Source: Symbiodinium natans
Lineage: Eukaryota > Sar > Dinophyceae > Suessiales > Symbiodiniaceae
Direction: 5' to 3'
Assembly: GCA_905221605.1 (NCBI GenBank)
Contig: CAJNDS010000802.1
Location: 659,001 to 712,500, forward strand
Length of the DNA: 53,500 nt
The first letter of the stretch is position 1. Every line of letters starts with the position of its first letter. The position numbers and the translations under genes are program-made. This document shows, piece after piece, positions 42,345 through 50,759 of the stretch. A model generated the notes under the pieces. It searched no databases. It was not told the origin of the DNA and saw only the letters and a list, made by a program, of their open reading frames with translations.

Positions 42345-42905
42345 ATGTCAGAAGTGCCTGAAACAGTTATTGAAGAAGACAACAAAAACGATAATGAAGA
42401 AGTGCCTGAAAAAAATGAAGAACCAAAAGCAGAAGAGATCAAGGTAGAGACACCAGAAGAGACAACAAAAGCAGAAGCGCCTAAAGAAGACGAGCAGTTT
42501 AAAAACAAAACAGACAGGATGAAAAACAAAAGGGTCAAATGTGAAGGATGTCAAGCAGAAATGACACTAAAAACGCTAAGATATTCACATAAATGTAATG
42601 GTAAAACCGAAGATAAACCAATTAAACCAAAACCAAAAACAAAAGCAGTAGCGGTTAAACCTATTGAAAATCAAGTGATAAAAGCAATACCACCTACAAA
42701 AGTTAAAGAGCAAGTTACACAACACAGCGAACCGATTGAAGTTAAGACGAAACAGCAACCCATCATAAGAATGAAACCGCCTCCAGAACCAGTGAGGCAA
42801 CCAACGGCTACAGAATTACTACATCAGTCGTATAATGAAATCAAAAGGTTAAGACAGCAAGAAAAACAAGAAAAGATACAACGGTTCAGATCCAGTATGT
42901 TTTAA
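42345..42905 (+). CDS. Glu/Lys/Pro-rich protein with a C2HC-type zinc motif (186 aa)
   Basis: The first 60 residues are highly acidic and disordered (EEDNKNDNEEVPEKNEEPKA). A short finger follows: CEGCQAEMTLKTLRYSHKC, i.e. C-x2-C-x12-H-x-C. A Lys/Pro-rich linker (KPIKPKPKTKAVAVKP) comes next, and the C-terminus is a basic helix (SYNEIKRLRQQEKQEKIQRF). A protein of the virion interior or a DNA-binding factor is plausible, but the family was not identified. It sits between the GIY-YIG and 106-aa genes, flanked on both sides by hairpins. Confidence 0.7.
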   Translation: MSEVPETVIEEDNKNDNEEVPEKNEEPKAEEIKVETPEETTKAEAPKEDEQFKNKTDRMKNKRVKCEGCQAEMTLKTLRYSHKCNGKTEDKPIKPKPKTKAVAVKPIENQVIKAIPPTKVKEQVTQHSEPIEVKTKQQPIIRMKPPPEPVRQPTATELLHQSYNEIKRLRQQEKQEKIQRFRSSMF

Positions 42906-42911
42906 TTGTTG

Positions 42912-42943
42912 TTAATATTAATTATTATCTAAATTAATATTAA
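42912..42943 (+). terminator. 12-bp hairpin with ATTATCTA loop
   Basis: Arms TTAATATTAATT (42912-42923) and AATTAATATTAA (42932-42943) around the loop ATTATCTA. It is just after the 186-aa stop codon and ends 2 bases before the next ATG, the same layout as at 38366-38403. Confidence 0.65.
42926..42933 (+). promoter_or_regulatory. TATCTAAA upstream motif of the 106-aa gene
   Basis: TATCTAAA begins 20 bases before the ATG, within the hairpin loop. Confidence 0.5.
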
Positions 42944-42945
42944 TA

Positions 42946-43266
42946 ATGAGTATGTTTAAGAGCAAAGCGGAATTCAAACGCAAACCCCAAGTCCAAAGAT
43001 ACTACGATATTGATGATACCTTCGGTGTTGCTTCTCGTAGGAAGTATATGAACGATATGAAGATGATGATTGAAGAAGCGGAGAACCGAGGCAAAAATGT
43101 TAGACTTCGCAATGATTGGCTACAACATCAGAAGAAAGCAATATATCAAGGAGAGTTAGACGCCGTTAATCGTCAGTTGGAGAGGCCGATGATGCCAGTA
43201 AGAACAAAGGAAGAACTAGAAAAGAGACAAAAAGAATTAAAAAATATAATGGCGGAAATAATCTAA
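42946..43266 (+). CDS. hypothetical basic helical protein (106 aa)
   Basis: Not recognised. The N-terminus is basic (MFKSKAEFKRKPQVQRYY), the centre has YDIDDTFGVASRRKYMNDMK, and the rest is a long charged helix (EELEKRQKELKNIMAEII). Ten bases separate its stop codon from the next ATG, and a TCTA motif overlaps its end, so the group 42.9-45.4 kb reads as a cluster of virion-type genes. Its role is unknown. Confidence 0.7.
   Translation: MSMFKSKAEFKRKPQVQRYYDIDDTFGVASRRKYMNDMKMMIEEAENRGKNVRLRNDWLQHQKKAIYQGELDAVNRQLERPMMPVRTKEELEKRQKELKNIMAEII
43262..43265 (+). promoter_or_regulatory. TCTA motif upstream of the 347-aa gene
   Basis: AATCTAATTTG lies 11 bases or more before the ATG at 43277 and overlaps the stop codon of the 106-aa gene. 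Confidence 0.4.
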
Positions 43267-43276
43267 TTTGTATTAT

Positions 43277-44320
43277 ATGATTAAAACATTAAAATCTGAA
43301 CTAAGACTTAGACCGACCTACGATGAACTGATAGGAATGATTGAAGCACAAGGCGATCCTAACAGACCACCCATTGAACAAGTTATTGACAGAAGGGCTA
43401 CCTTATTTAGAAACAACCAATTCGGTAGTCAATTTGATAATGTTGATTTTCTAGGCTTGAAGAAACAAGAAGAAGACAAAGTTAAGGAAGACTTAAGACA
43501 AGCTGAACTCAGAAAAACGGCAATGGCTACGGGTTCATCAATGGGAGTGTTGAGTTATGATGGTAGAACGCCGGTAGGTGCTTATAACGCGGAGGGCTTT
43601 GAAACACCCGATAGTGATGATTATCGGATGTCACTAGATCAAATTAACAGAGTAAGAGCAGAATTAGACGCTGGGCTACAAAGGCAACAAGAGGCACAAC
43701 AGGCATCATCATCAACAGTTAGAAGTGATTTAGACGAAGCACATAGTCAATCTTTACCTGTAGGCGTTCCTGTTCATTCAATAGCAACAGATGAAGAAGA
43801 AGAAATGCCACCTTTAGAAACACCTACTGAAGTGGCAGAGGAGGGGGAAGAAGAAGAAGAGGCAACCGATGATGAAGAAACACAAGTGCCCCCACAATCT
43901 AGAAAACATAAGGAAACAATAGATTATAATGAAAACATTGAAAGATGGAGACAAAAAGACATATCAGTAGATGACATACTGTATCAATTACATTTAAGAG
44001 GAATAAAACTAACGGAAGAGCAAGAAGAGGAAATGGACAAACTTAAAATTAAAGGTAAGGGTAAAACACCAACTAAAAAAGATTATTTACTAAATTTTGT
44101 GGAAAGACTTATACAAACGGGCAAGTGGGCGGACGAAGTCAATGACCAACTTTTAAGAAGTAGGATGGAAGAATGGGTGCAGATGAAGAAAGGAAAAGGC
44201 AAAGGTATGATCAGAAAAGCGTTTGAAAGCGCGGGTAGTGCTTTATTAGATGCAGGTAAGGAAGTCGCAAAGGATGCGTTAATCGCAGGTGCTCAAAGTG
44301 CCGTTATGAGTTTGTTATAA
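43277..44320 (+). CDS. putative virion protein with RPTYDE N-terminal motif and amphipathic C-terminus (347 aa)
   Basis: The start is the ATG at 43277 (MIKTLKSELRLRPTYDELI); the frame can be read 3 codons earlier only from a TTG. The N-terminal phrase LRLRPTYDELI is shared with the next gene (LRLKPTYEEML). The middle (residues 120-220) is disordered, with Gln-rich and then acidic runs (EEEEMPPLETPTEVAEEGEE). Residues 225-320 are helical and charged, including a KGKGKTPTKKDYLLNFVERL segment. The last 35 residues form an amphipathic Ala/Gly-rich helix (SAGSALLDAGKEVAKDALIA). The layout suggests an internal capsid protein that could interact with membrane or DNA; no family was assigned. Confidence 0.75.
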   Translation: MIKTLKSELRLRPTYDELIGMIEAQGDPNRPPIEQVIDRRATLFRNNQFGSQFDNVDFLGLKKQEEDKVKEDLRQAELRKTAMATGSSMGVLSYDGRTPVGAYNAEGFETPDSDDYRMSLDQINRVRAELDAGLQRQQEAQQASSSTVRSDLDEAHSQSLPVGVPVHSIATDEEEEMPPLETPTEVAEEGEEEEEATDDEETQVPPQSRKHKETIDYNENIERWRQKDISVDDILYQLHLRGIKLTEEQEEEMDKLKIKGKGKTPTKKDYLLNFVERLIQTGKWADEVNDQLLRSRMEEWVQMKKGKGKGMIRKAFESAGSALLDAGKEVAKDALIAGAQSAVMSLL

Positions 44321-44328
44321 TATCTAAA
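44321..44328 (+). promoter_or_regulatory. TATCTAAA upstream motif of the 254-aa gene
   Basis: It begins directly after the preceding stop codon and lies 10-18 bases before the ATG, followed by GCTAATATAT. Confidence 0.5.
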
Positions 44329-44338
44329 GCTAATATAT

Positions 44339-45103
44339 ATGTTAAGATTGAAACCCACTTATGAAGAAATGTTAAGGGAGGCAAGAACAAGAAGATTAAG
44401 AATATTACCAGAAAGGGAAAGAAGGACACAACAAGGAATGTTATTAGATGAGGTGGATTTTGATGATTTTGATCTAGATAAATATGATAAAAAGATCATA
44501 ATGACTAACGAGAACCCCCAGAAAGGAACGCAAACTGATTTATTTAGTGACCATTCTTCATACTCATCTACATCGGAAAGTTTGAAGACAGCAATTGAAC
44601 CAGACAAAGAAGAACAACAGGTTGAGAGTGAGCACTCAATGCAATCTAGTAAATCAAGTAGCAAATCAAGCGAAAAATCAGAAGAACAAGAACAACAAAA
44701 ATCATTGATGAGAAGATTGTTTGATAGTTTGTTTGACGCTTCGTCAGAAGCCTCGCGAGACATTCGTGATGAGGTGGAAGTAGAAATGCCAGTATCGCGA
44801 CAAACAAGTCATGATAGCGGAGCAAGGGGAAGCAATGAACCAATGCCTACTAAAAAAGATGAAACACCCATACAATCAAGTTCATCATCATCATCATCAT
44901 CAAATAGTAGAAGTGTTTTATTACCAGTTGAAAGTGCCCCTATTAGCGTCAATAGTTCAAGAAGCCCAACTATAGAATATGTTGATGAAGAAGATTTACC
45001 TGTCAATGTTTCAAGTAGTTCTTCAAATAGAACCATTCAGTATGTTAGCTCTAGAAGCTCAAGAAGTAGCCGACCCATAACAATTAGTTCGGGCTCACGA
45101 TAA
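44339..45103 (+). CDS. putative virion protein with KPTYEE N-terminal motif, Ser-rich (254 aa)
   Basis: It begins MLRLKPTYEEMLREARTRRL, clearly related to the start of the preceding 347-aa protein, which suggests a shared sorting, cleavage or capsid-binding signal. Then come an acidic DEVDFDDFDLDKYDKK patch, Ser/Glu-rich disorder (SKSSSKSSEKSEEQEQQKSL), a short helix (MRRLFDSLFDASSEASRDIR), and a C-terminal half dominated by serine runs, ending SRSSRPITISSGSR. Phosphorylation is possible. It belongs to the plus-strand virion-type cluster. Confidence 0.7.
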   Translation: MLRLKPTYEEMLREARTRRLRILPERERRTQQGMLLDEVDFDDFDLDKYDKKIIMTNENPQKGTQTDLFSDHSSYSSTSESLKTAIEPDKEEQQVESEHSMQSSKSSSKSSEKSEEQEQQKSLMRRLFDSLFDASSEASRDIRDEVEVEMPVSRQTSHDSGARGSNEPMPTKKDETPIQSSSSSSSSSNSRSVLLPVESAPISVNSSRSPTIEYVDEEDLPVNVSSSSSNRTIQYVSSRSSRSSRPITISSGSR

Positions 45104-45104
45104 A

Positions 45105-45112
45105 TATCTAAG
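45105..45112 (+). promoter_or_regulatory. TATCTAAG upstream motif of the 97-aa gene
   Basis: It lies just after the 254-aa stop codon and 8-16 bases before the next ATG, within a small ATATCT-A-AGATAT stem. Confidence 0.45.
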
Positions 45113-45120
45113 ATATATTA

Positions 45121-45414
45121 ATGGTTGAAATAATTATTAAAAAATCAAGTAAAGATGGTAAGAAATATGATGCTGTCATTGATGGGAAAAAGACAGTTTC
45201 GTTTGGTGCTACTGGATATTCTGATTTTACTAAGCACAAAGATGAAGATCGTAAAAAGAATTATATAGCAAGGCACAAACCTAATCAAGACTGGAAGGAT
45301 CATACAACTGCCGGTTTCTGGGCCAAAAATATTCTCTGGAATAAGCCTACCATTGAAGCATCAGTAAGAGATACCAATCAAAAGTTCCCAAAACTGAATA
45401 TAAAAATGAAATAA
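45121..45414 (+). CDS. DUF5754-like protein (97 aa)
   Basis: Recognised from the pattern of a small family known in phycodnaviruses and other algal viruses: DGKKYDAVIDGKKTVSFGAT, then GYSDFTKHKDEDRKKNYIAR, HKPNQDWKDHTTAGFWAKNI and LWNKPTIEASVRD. The conserved DFTKHKD, RKxxYIxRHK, TAGFW and ILWNKP blocks cover nearly its whole length. Function is unknown in all members known to me. It ends the plus-strand cluster and converges with the polymerase-helicase gene across a hairpin that covers both stop codons. The family name is from memory; the motif match is what is seen. Confidence 0.75.
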   Translation: MVEIIIKKSSKDGKKYDAVIDGKKTVSFGATGYSDFTKHKDEDRKKNYIARHKPNQDWKDHTTAGFWAKNILWNKPTIEASVRDTNQKFPKLNIKMK

Positions 45415-45440
45415 TTATTAAAAATATTTTGATAATTATT
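45410..45440. terminator. bidirectional hairpin between the 97-aa gene and the polymerase-helicase gene
   Basis: Arms AATAATTAT (45410-45418) and ATAATTATT (45432-45440) flank a 13-nt A/T-rich loop. The stop codons of both convergent genes lie inside the structure, as at 35697-35730. Confidence 0.65.
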
Positions 45441-48400
45441 TCGCAGAGCAATTACACCCAACACACCAAGCTTCGCAGTTGTCGCTTTCGTGGGCGATAT
45501 TGTTGTCTAGCCTCTGGGCTGTCATATTACTCGTTAAGAAGCCGTTCTTAAATTCAAATTCAAAGTTACAACCGCAGTTGTTACAATGACCGTAGACTCT
45601 CTTCATAAACCAACTTGGATTAATATACTTGCTGTCGTTTATTTCTCTATTCGCTTTCTGATCTTGTAGCTTATATGTATTAATCTTGTTAAGCCAATAC
45701 TTATGCAAGGTTGTTTCGTTCAGTTCATTCTCTGCTTCGGCACTCTCGTAGAACAAGACATTATTAAAATCGGTGCTTCTGGTCAAGGCACACCACAACC
45801 ACTCACGAGTTACTAAATGCGACTTCTCCCACTCGTGTATAACGATCTTACCGTCAATTGATGCCCCTTGCGCGGAATGGCAAGTGGTGCAGTAGTCGTA
45901 TCTGAAATGCTTGTCTAAGGTGGCTATGTCCGTTAAATACTGCTGTTTGGACTTGACATTCTCTAATTTAATTGTGTTCTTGGATATGCCTACGATCTTA
46001 AACCGGTAATTAACATTGAACTTGACGTTGTTTGTTTTCTTGTATAATCGGCAGATTAAGATCTCGCCCACTTCATACTTATCTGTTTTACCCAAACTCT
46101 TTCGGATTGCGTTAGACACCGTTAAGCACCTCATATTCGTATATGCTATGTTCTTCTGTGATTCTGTCATATCACCGGTTGTATTAAAATACTTATGAAC
46201 AAACTCGGATAAAGATAACTTATGAAGCCACATATCATCATACATCATATCTAATATTTTTCTGTTGCCTTCTGCTGTTGGTTCTCCTTGTTGTCCTAAT
46301 CTCTTACATATGGTAAGCATAACGTTATACTTGAAGATCTGATCAATACATTCATCTGCGTATTCGTCCGGCTTCCTTGTATTAGTTAGATCTTCAATGG
46401 GCGGAAGCTGTTTGACATCACCCGCTCCGATTATGATTTTATTCGGGTTTCGTTTAACAAACTCCCTAATTCTATTTAGGATATGCGTTCCATTCATATA
46501 GATCTCGTCAAAGACTATACAATTATAACTGCTATGGTCAAACTCGGGGAGCTTCTCCCCATCGCCAACGGGTATGGCAAAAAACTTATTGGTAGTCACA
46601 GCGTCGTCGTCAATATTTTGAGATAAGCTGTTCTGAGGCACTACGAACAAAGTATTATATCCTAACTTGCTGAAATGCTTCGCTATATGCGACTTGCCAC
46701 CACCTGCGTATTTAGATCGGATCATCATAGGATTATTTGTTACGATATCTTTTGCTATGCTTTCGGTGTCCCACTCGTTTTCTATGGGTCTGGTCTCATT
46801 GCTAACTACGGGAATTGGTATCAGTTCGTTCTTTTTTGGTGTCCACTGCTCTGTCGGTTCTGCTATGTTTTTACTCTTCTCGTGTCTCCACCCGCCGATA
46901 CGATCTGAAAACTCTATTAGGTTCTTAGCACGTCTTAAATGCTCCTTCCGGATTACGAAGGCATCTGTTTTAACACTCCATACCCCTATATGGTTGTCTG
47001 TTAGCTTGGTGTAGTCGGTGTGCATTTTAAAGTTATGGTGTTGTAATAATAATTCTTTGATGTATATATATCCGTTTCGTAAGGTGGCTTTATCGGTCAC
47101 TGTTAAGCAATAATATTTTCTGTCCATCTCTTTTTCTACGAAATCTGTCGCGCCGTTAGGTAACTCAATTTCATCAACATACATACCCGAGATTCTGTTA
47201 ATCTTTCCTCCGATCTTGTTTTGATAATATAAGGCTTCCTTTAGAGTATCAAAGGCATAGCTTTTATGGGCTTTGTTCGTGTTCTTCTCAAGTAGCCCGA
47301 AGTTAACATTGGCTATTAGTTTTTTGATTCTGATGTCTTCGGCTGGTTTGTCAGAGATGTCTGTCTTCCATAACTCCGCTGTGATCTTCCTATAATCCAC
47401 CTTGTATACTCTGGATGGTTGCTTATAATAAAGAATCTTACATTGCTTCACGAAGTGCTTTAAAAACATACCATATACTAAAGTGTAGGCTTTATTGAAA
47501 AATAAACTCCGCTTGGTGGGCTTGACCAAGTAAAGAGTGAGATCGTGAAAATCTGTCACTGTGCCACTGAAGGGCTTCCATATATCAAACTGAGTGAATA
47601 CCGGTATCTCGGCGATCTTGTTAAACGCAGATGTGTAAGCTTTTCTTACATCTATCTCCGTAGTCACTTCTGAGGTATAAAAGTATTTGTCGTCTTTGTC
47701 TGTCTTAGGGTTATATAAATAATAATGTTTATTTATTTCACCCGTTGGGGGGATGGTGCGACACTCCTTGAAAATCTCTACATCTACTTCGTTGTAATAT
47801 GACTTGTGTGTCGGCTTGAAGAGGGCGGTATTAAAGTTAAACATTGCTTTAGACATCTTATTGTAGATCTGTTCCGTTCTCACGCAGATGGAACCATCTA
47901 TAGAATTGTTCACTAAGTTCTGGGTCTTAACCTTGTATTTAATCTCTTTGTGGCTCTTGTTGTTTATCTTGATCTTAAACTTGAAGTTAAGTTCAGATAC
48001 GAACCCTGCGCTAAACCTAACCTGTGGCTCATACCCCGCCTGTTTGCTAAGATAAAAGAGATGAGACAGATCGTAGCCATTATATACCAATGTGTATTCG
48101 CTGTGCTCTGTGTATTTCCGTATGTCGTCTAGGGATGTGATCATTTTACATTCCACTGGCTCTTCCTTCTCGTTAAGGTGATAATCTGAAGAAGCCTTAA
48201 CAGATATATTATAATTACTGCTTTTTGGTATCATCTGCTTCAACATATTCACATTATCACTTGCCGTGTAGATGTGACTGTTCTTCACTATAGCGTATAA
48301 GGCTGGGATGTGATGGTTTCTCTTTATTGGGTCGCGTTTATAAATTAGATTCTCAAACGTATCGTATATTCTCACTTGCAAGTTAAAATGTTCAAACACC

Positions 48401-49341
48401 TTCGCCATATCTGTTATTGACGCCCCTTTTGTTTTAAAATCTTCTTCCGTCTTATTTATGATCTTTAGGATGGCTTCTTTTGTTAGTTTGTTCTTCTCTC
48501 TCTTGTGATCTCCCATAAGGGTATCCTTATAATAATCCGTCAAGGTGTTAAACCAACACTCGTTCTTAACGTAATGTTCTACTTTAATGGCTTCCTTAAA
48601 GGTCTCATACTGTGGATCTAAGGGTGTCTGAATATATCTGTGATACATACTGACATTCACTGTGTTTGTTAGATCTTCGTCTTGTGGATTGAAAGCATCG
48701 GCGCTATCTACCCTTTCTGCGTAATTAACTTTAATACAAGCAATGTAACCTTCGGCATAACCGACATCTGCTTTAAAACTGTCATCTGTCATCAATAACA
48801 TCTTGAGCCTATGAAATGTTTTTGTGTCGGCCTTCTCGTCTCTAAATATTCGTCTCCCCGCTAGGTTTTCAACCCACGGTGTTGTGGCTACATTGGCTGA
48901 TAGATCACGCATATAAATAGGAACGTATGCCCTACCCCTGCTGTCTTTGAAAGATACTGATAATCCTTGGTGTGATTCTGTCTTCAGTTGGTATAAATGG
49001 ACATTGATTGAATATTTTCTTGGTTTCCTCGGGTTGGTTCTTCCCGTTCGTTTGTTGTCTTCTTTTGCTTGTGCCATTCTCTGACCTAGTTGTTCTTTAT
49101 CCTTGTGCTTGTCATAGATCTTGTTGTAGTCTTTTTCCGCTTTAGTTTTTTCTTTGTCTGTTTTTGCGGTGGTGAGTTTCCTGATTAAATTGTCTGCTGT
49201 GGTGAATTGGGCGATCTTACGATCTGAATACAAGTTAATTATGTTTTGAACTTTTGTTCTGGTGGCTTGGGTGATGCGGTTTCTTCTGTTGTTATAAAAT
49301 GTTTGTAGTGCTTCTGTATTACGCTTAATGGCTTTGGACAT
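45436..49341 (-). CDS. family B DNA polymerase fused to SF1 helicase (1,301 aa)
   Basis: Two enzymes in one frame. Polymerase part, about residues 250-800: an N-terminal region with NECWFNTLTDYYKDTLM and HIYTASDNVNMLKQ, as found ahead of DNA_pol_B_2-type polymerases; NGYD at 421-424 may be a remnant of the Exo II motif. Motif A is EIDVRKAYTSAF (Asp564), motif B KKLIANVNFG (673-682), motif C VKTDAF (Asp793), where the first Asp of the usual DTD is replaced by Lys. Helicase part, about 860-1200: Walker A AGGGKS (879-884), motif II FDE (Asp945-Glu946), motif III GDVKQLPP (974-981), motif V TTCHSAQGAS, motif VI TREWLWCALTR with Arg1188; this is a RecD/Pif1-like SF1 layout. A Cys/His cluster (C1253, C1256, C1258, H1284, C1289, C1293, C1296, C1298) closes the protein. 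It would both unwind and copy the element. It has no TCTA motif upstream, unlike most structural genes, suggesting early expression. Polymerase activity is inferred; the altered motif C needs testing. Confidence 0.82.
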   Translation of the reverse strand: MSKAIKRNTEALQTFYNNRRNRITQATRTKVQNIINLYSDRKIAQFTTADNLIRKLTTAKTDKEKTKAEKDYNKIYDKHKDKEQLGQRMAQAKEDNKRTGRTNPRKPRKYSINVHLYQLKTESHQGLSVSFKDSRGRAYVPIYMRDLSANVATTPWVENLAGRRIFRDEKADTKTFHRLKMLLMTDDSFKADVGYAEGYIACIKVNYAERVDSADAFNPQDEDLTNTVNVSMYHRYIQTPLDPQYETFKEAIKVEHYVKNECWFNTLTDYYKDTLMGDHKREKNKLTKEAILKIINKTEEDFKTKGASITDMAKVFEHFNLQVRIYDTFENLIYKRDPIKRNHHIPALYAIVKNSHIYTASDNVNMLKQMIPKSSNYNISVKASSDYHLNEKEEPVECKMITSLDDIRKYTEHSEYTLVYNGYDLSHLFYLSKQAGYEPQVRFSAGFVSELNFKFKIKINNKSHKEIKYKVKTQNLVNNSIDGSICVRTEQIYNKMSKAMFNFNTALFKPTHKSYYNEVDVEIFKECRTIPPTGEINKHYYLYNPKTDKDDKYFYTSEVTTEIDVRKAYTSAFNKIAEIPVFTQFDIWKPFSGTVTDFHDLTLYLVKPTKRSLFFNKAYTLVYGMFLKHFVKQCKILYYKQPSRVYKVDYRKITAELWKTDISDKPAEDIRIKKLIANVNFGLLEKNTNKAHKSYAFDTLKEALYYQNKIGGKINRISGMYVDEIELPNGATDFVEKEMDRKYYCLTVTDKATLRNGYIYIKELLLQHHNFKMHTDYTKLTDNHIGVWSVKTDAFVIRKEHLRRAKNLIEFSDRIGGWRHEKSKNIAEPTEQWTPKKNELIPIPVVSNETRPIENEWDTESIAKDIVTNNPMMIRSKYAGGGKSHIAKHFSKLGYNTLFVVPQNSLSQNIDDDAVTTNKFFAIPVGDGEKLPEFDHSSYNCIVFDEIYMNGTHILNRIREFVKRNPNKIIIGAGDVKQLPPIEDLTNTRKPDEYADECIDQIFKYNVMLTICKRLGQQGEPTAEGNRKILDMMYDDMWLHKLSLSEFVHKYFNTTGDMTESQKNIAYTNMRCLTVSNAIRKSLGKTDKYEVGEILICRLYKKTNNVKFNVNYRFKIVGISKNTIKLENVKSKQQYLTDIATLDKHFRYDYCTTCHSAQGASIDGKIVIHEWEKSHLVTREWLWCALTRSTDFNNVLFYESAEAENELNETTLHKYWLNKINTYKLQDQKANREINDSKYINPSWFMKRVYGHCNNCGCNFEFEFKNGFLTSNMTAQRLDNNIAHESDNCEAWCVGCNCSAK

Positions 49342-49417
49342 ATACTAATATAATTAAACTATATATTAAAATTTCCCTTTAAATGGATTTTTCTGAAGAT
49401 TTCTTTTAAAGAAAATG

Positions 49418-49425
49418 CATCTAAA
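49418..49425 (+). promoter_or_regulatory. CATCTAAA motif upstream of the 104-aa gene
   Basis: The block CATCTAAAGAAA is repeated upstream of the 188-aa gene at 50760. Here it is 37 bases before the ATG, followed by AATAATATATATAG. Confidence 0.4.
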
Positions 49426-49454
49426 GAAAAAAATAATATATATAGTATAGTAAT

Positions 49455-49769
49455 ATGAGCAAGAAGCCCGAGGATATGACAATAGAAGAAATCAAGGAAC
49501 AACTCGCTATATACAACAGGCTGTATTATCACAAGCGCAACAAGGAAGAGGCATACATGCAAAAGAAACGGGAATCTGCACAAAGACACAACCAGAAAAA
49601 GAAGATCAAGGAGTATGAACAAGCTAACAATATCACACTGAAGCCCGAGGAGATTAACGATGAATTGCTATCAGAAATATTGAATGCAAAGAAGCCGATG
49701 AAGCCCAAGCACGGTTCGGCAAAATACGACATGAAGAACTGCAAGATCATAATGCCGATGTCCGAATGA
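49455..49769 (+). CDS. hypothetical basic helical protein (104 aa)
   Basis: Not recognised. A helical N-terminal half (DMTIEEIKEQLAIYNRLYYH) is followed by a strongly basic KRxxxxxHNQKKKIKEYEQ stretch, then LKPEEINDELLSEILNAKK and a basic tail. It is divergent from the polymerase-helicase gene and 44 bases upstream of the integrase gene, so it may be an accessory factor for replication or integration. This is an inference from position and charge. Confidence 0.65.
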   Translation: MSKKPEDMTIEEIKEQLAIYNRLYYHKRNKEEAYMQKKRESAQRHNQKKKIKEYEQANNITLKPEEINDELLSEILNAKKPMKPKHGSAKYDMKNCKIIMPMSE

Positions 49770-49794
49770 TGATTTAATTTAGTTATTAAATCAT
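49769..49794 (+). terminator. hairpin between the 104-aa and integrase genes
   Basis: Perfect 10-bp arms ATGATTTAAT (49769-49778) and ATTAAATCAT (49785-49794) with loop TTAGTT, starting at the stop codon of the 104-aa gene. Confidence 0.6.
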
Positions 49795-49813
49795 TATTTT
49801 CTTTTGTTTTTAT

Positions 49814-50725
49814 ATGAGTGAGAAACAAAAAATTATTAATGATGTCTATTTTGATCGCGCGGGGTTTGGCTCAAAAAGCCGGACTTTAGAAGAAGCGCGG
49901 GAGAAAGACAAAACCATCACCATGTCTGATATTAACGAGTTTTTTAGGAAGAATGTTGATCAAAAGCGAAAGCCCGTCGGTTCAAACAGCTTTGTCGCCC
50001 CCCATTCAGCATACGAGTATCAGATGGACTTATTTTTTATAAATGATTTGGAAGATCAAAAATTTAGAGTAGGGATGTTGATGATTGATATATTTGATAA
50101 GTTTATGCATGTCGTGGCAATTAAAGGTAAGAAGGAAGAAGATTTAGCGAGTGGAATGATTGAGTGCTTACATAAAATGGGGAAGAAGCCAAAAATAATT
50201 TACACAGACGACGAGGGAGCAATGAACAAGGAGGCAATACAAAAGTATTTACAGGAACAGAACATAGAACATCATAGGACTAGGGCGCATCCAAATTTCA
50301 GCGAAAGAGCCATTAGGACGTTCAAAGATTTATTATATCGGCGTGTTGAGGCGGATCAGAAAAAGGGTAAAGACAATATTCAGTGGACTGATTACATTTT
50401 TGAAATATTATTAACATATAACAATAAAATGAAACATTCCGCTACTGGTTTCACCCCAAAGGATGCCAGAAAACCGAGCAACGAATTAAAAGTTAAACTG
50501 CATTTAAATATAAATGCTAAACGAAATCGGGTCTATCCTGATTTAGGCGTCGGGGATGAAGTCAAAATATTTAGGAAGAGGAAACCCAATGAAAAAGAAC
50601 GTGTATCAAATTGGTCGCAAAATGTTTATACCATAGAAAGAATTGACGAAAAATTGGGTCAGAAATATTATTATGTTGAAGGAAATGATAGAGCGTATTT
50701 GCGCTTTGAGTTGTTAAAAGTTTAA
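49814..50725 (+). CDS. retrovirus-type (rve) integrase (303 aa)
   Basis: An RNase H-fold DDE integrase core spans about residues 60-200. The first Asp is D72 in YQMDLFFI, the second D132 in IIYTDDEGAM, and the Glu is E164 in HPNFSERAIRTFKDLLYRR, preceded by the typical HHRTRAHPN. Downstream, ILLTYNNKMKHSATGFTPKD matches the end of rve cores. Residues 230-303 (GVGDEVKIFRKRK, then VYTIERIDEKLGQKYYYVEG) form an SH3/chromo-like C-terminal domain. Polintons, maviruses and some Polinton-like viruses use this enzyme to insert into host chromosomes, which explains the element's location. All three catalytic residues are present, so it may be active. No TCTA motif upstream. Confidence 0.93.
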   Translation: MSEKQKIINDVYFDRAGFGSKSRTLEEAREKDKTITMSDINEFFRKNVDQKRKPVGSNSFVAPHSAYEYQMDLFFINDLEDQKFRVGMLMIDIFDKFMHVVAIKGKKEEDLASGMIECLHKMGKKPKIIYTDDEGAMNKEAIQKYLQEQNIEHHRTRAHPNFSERAIRTFKDLLYRRVEADQKKGKDNIQWTDYIFEILLTYNNKMKHSATGFTPKDARKPSNELKVKLHLNINAKRNRVYPDLGVGDEVKIFRKRKPNEKERVSNWSQNVYTIERIDEKLGQKYYYVEGNDRAYLRFELLKV

Positions 50726-50744
50726 TTTTTCTTTTGATAAAAAC

Positions 50745-50758
50745 TTTTCTTAAGAAAA
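50745..50758 (+). terminator. perfect palindrome after the integrase gene
   Basis: TTTTCTTAAGAAAA has no loop and lies 20 bases after the integrase stop codon and just before the next CATCTAAA motif. It may end the integrase transcript. Confidence 0.4.
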
Positions 50759-50759
50759 A

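Noticed and set aside
43268-43276. Upstream start giving MYY before the 347-aa protein
   Set aside because: The codon at 43268 is TTG. The first ATG is at 43277 and has the AT-rich leader seen before other genes.
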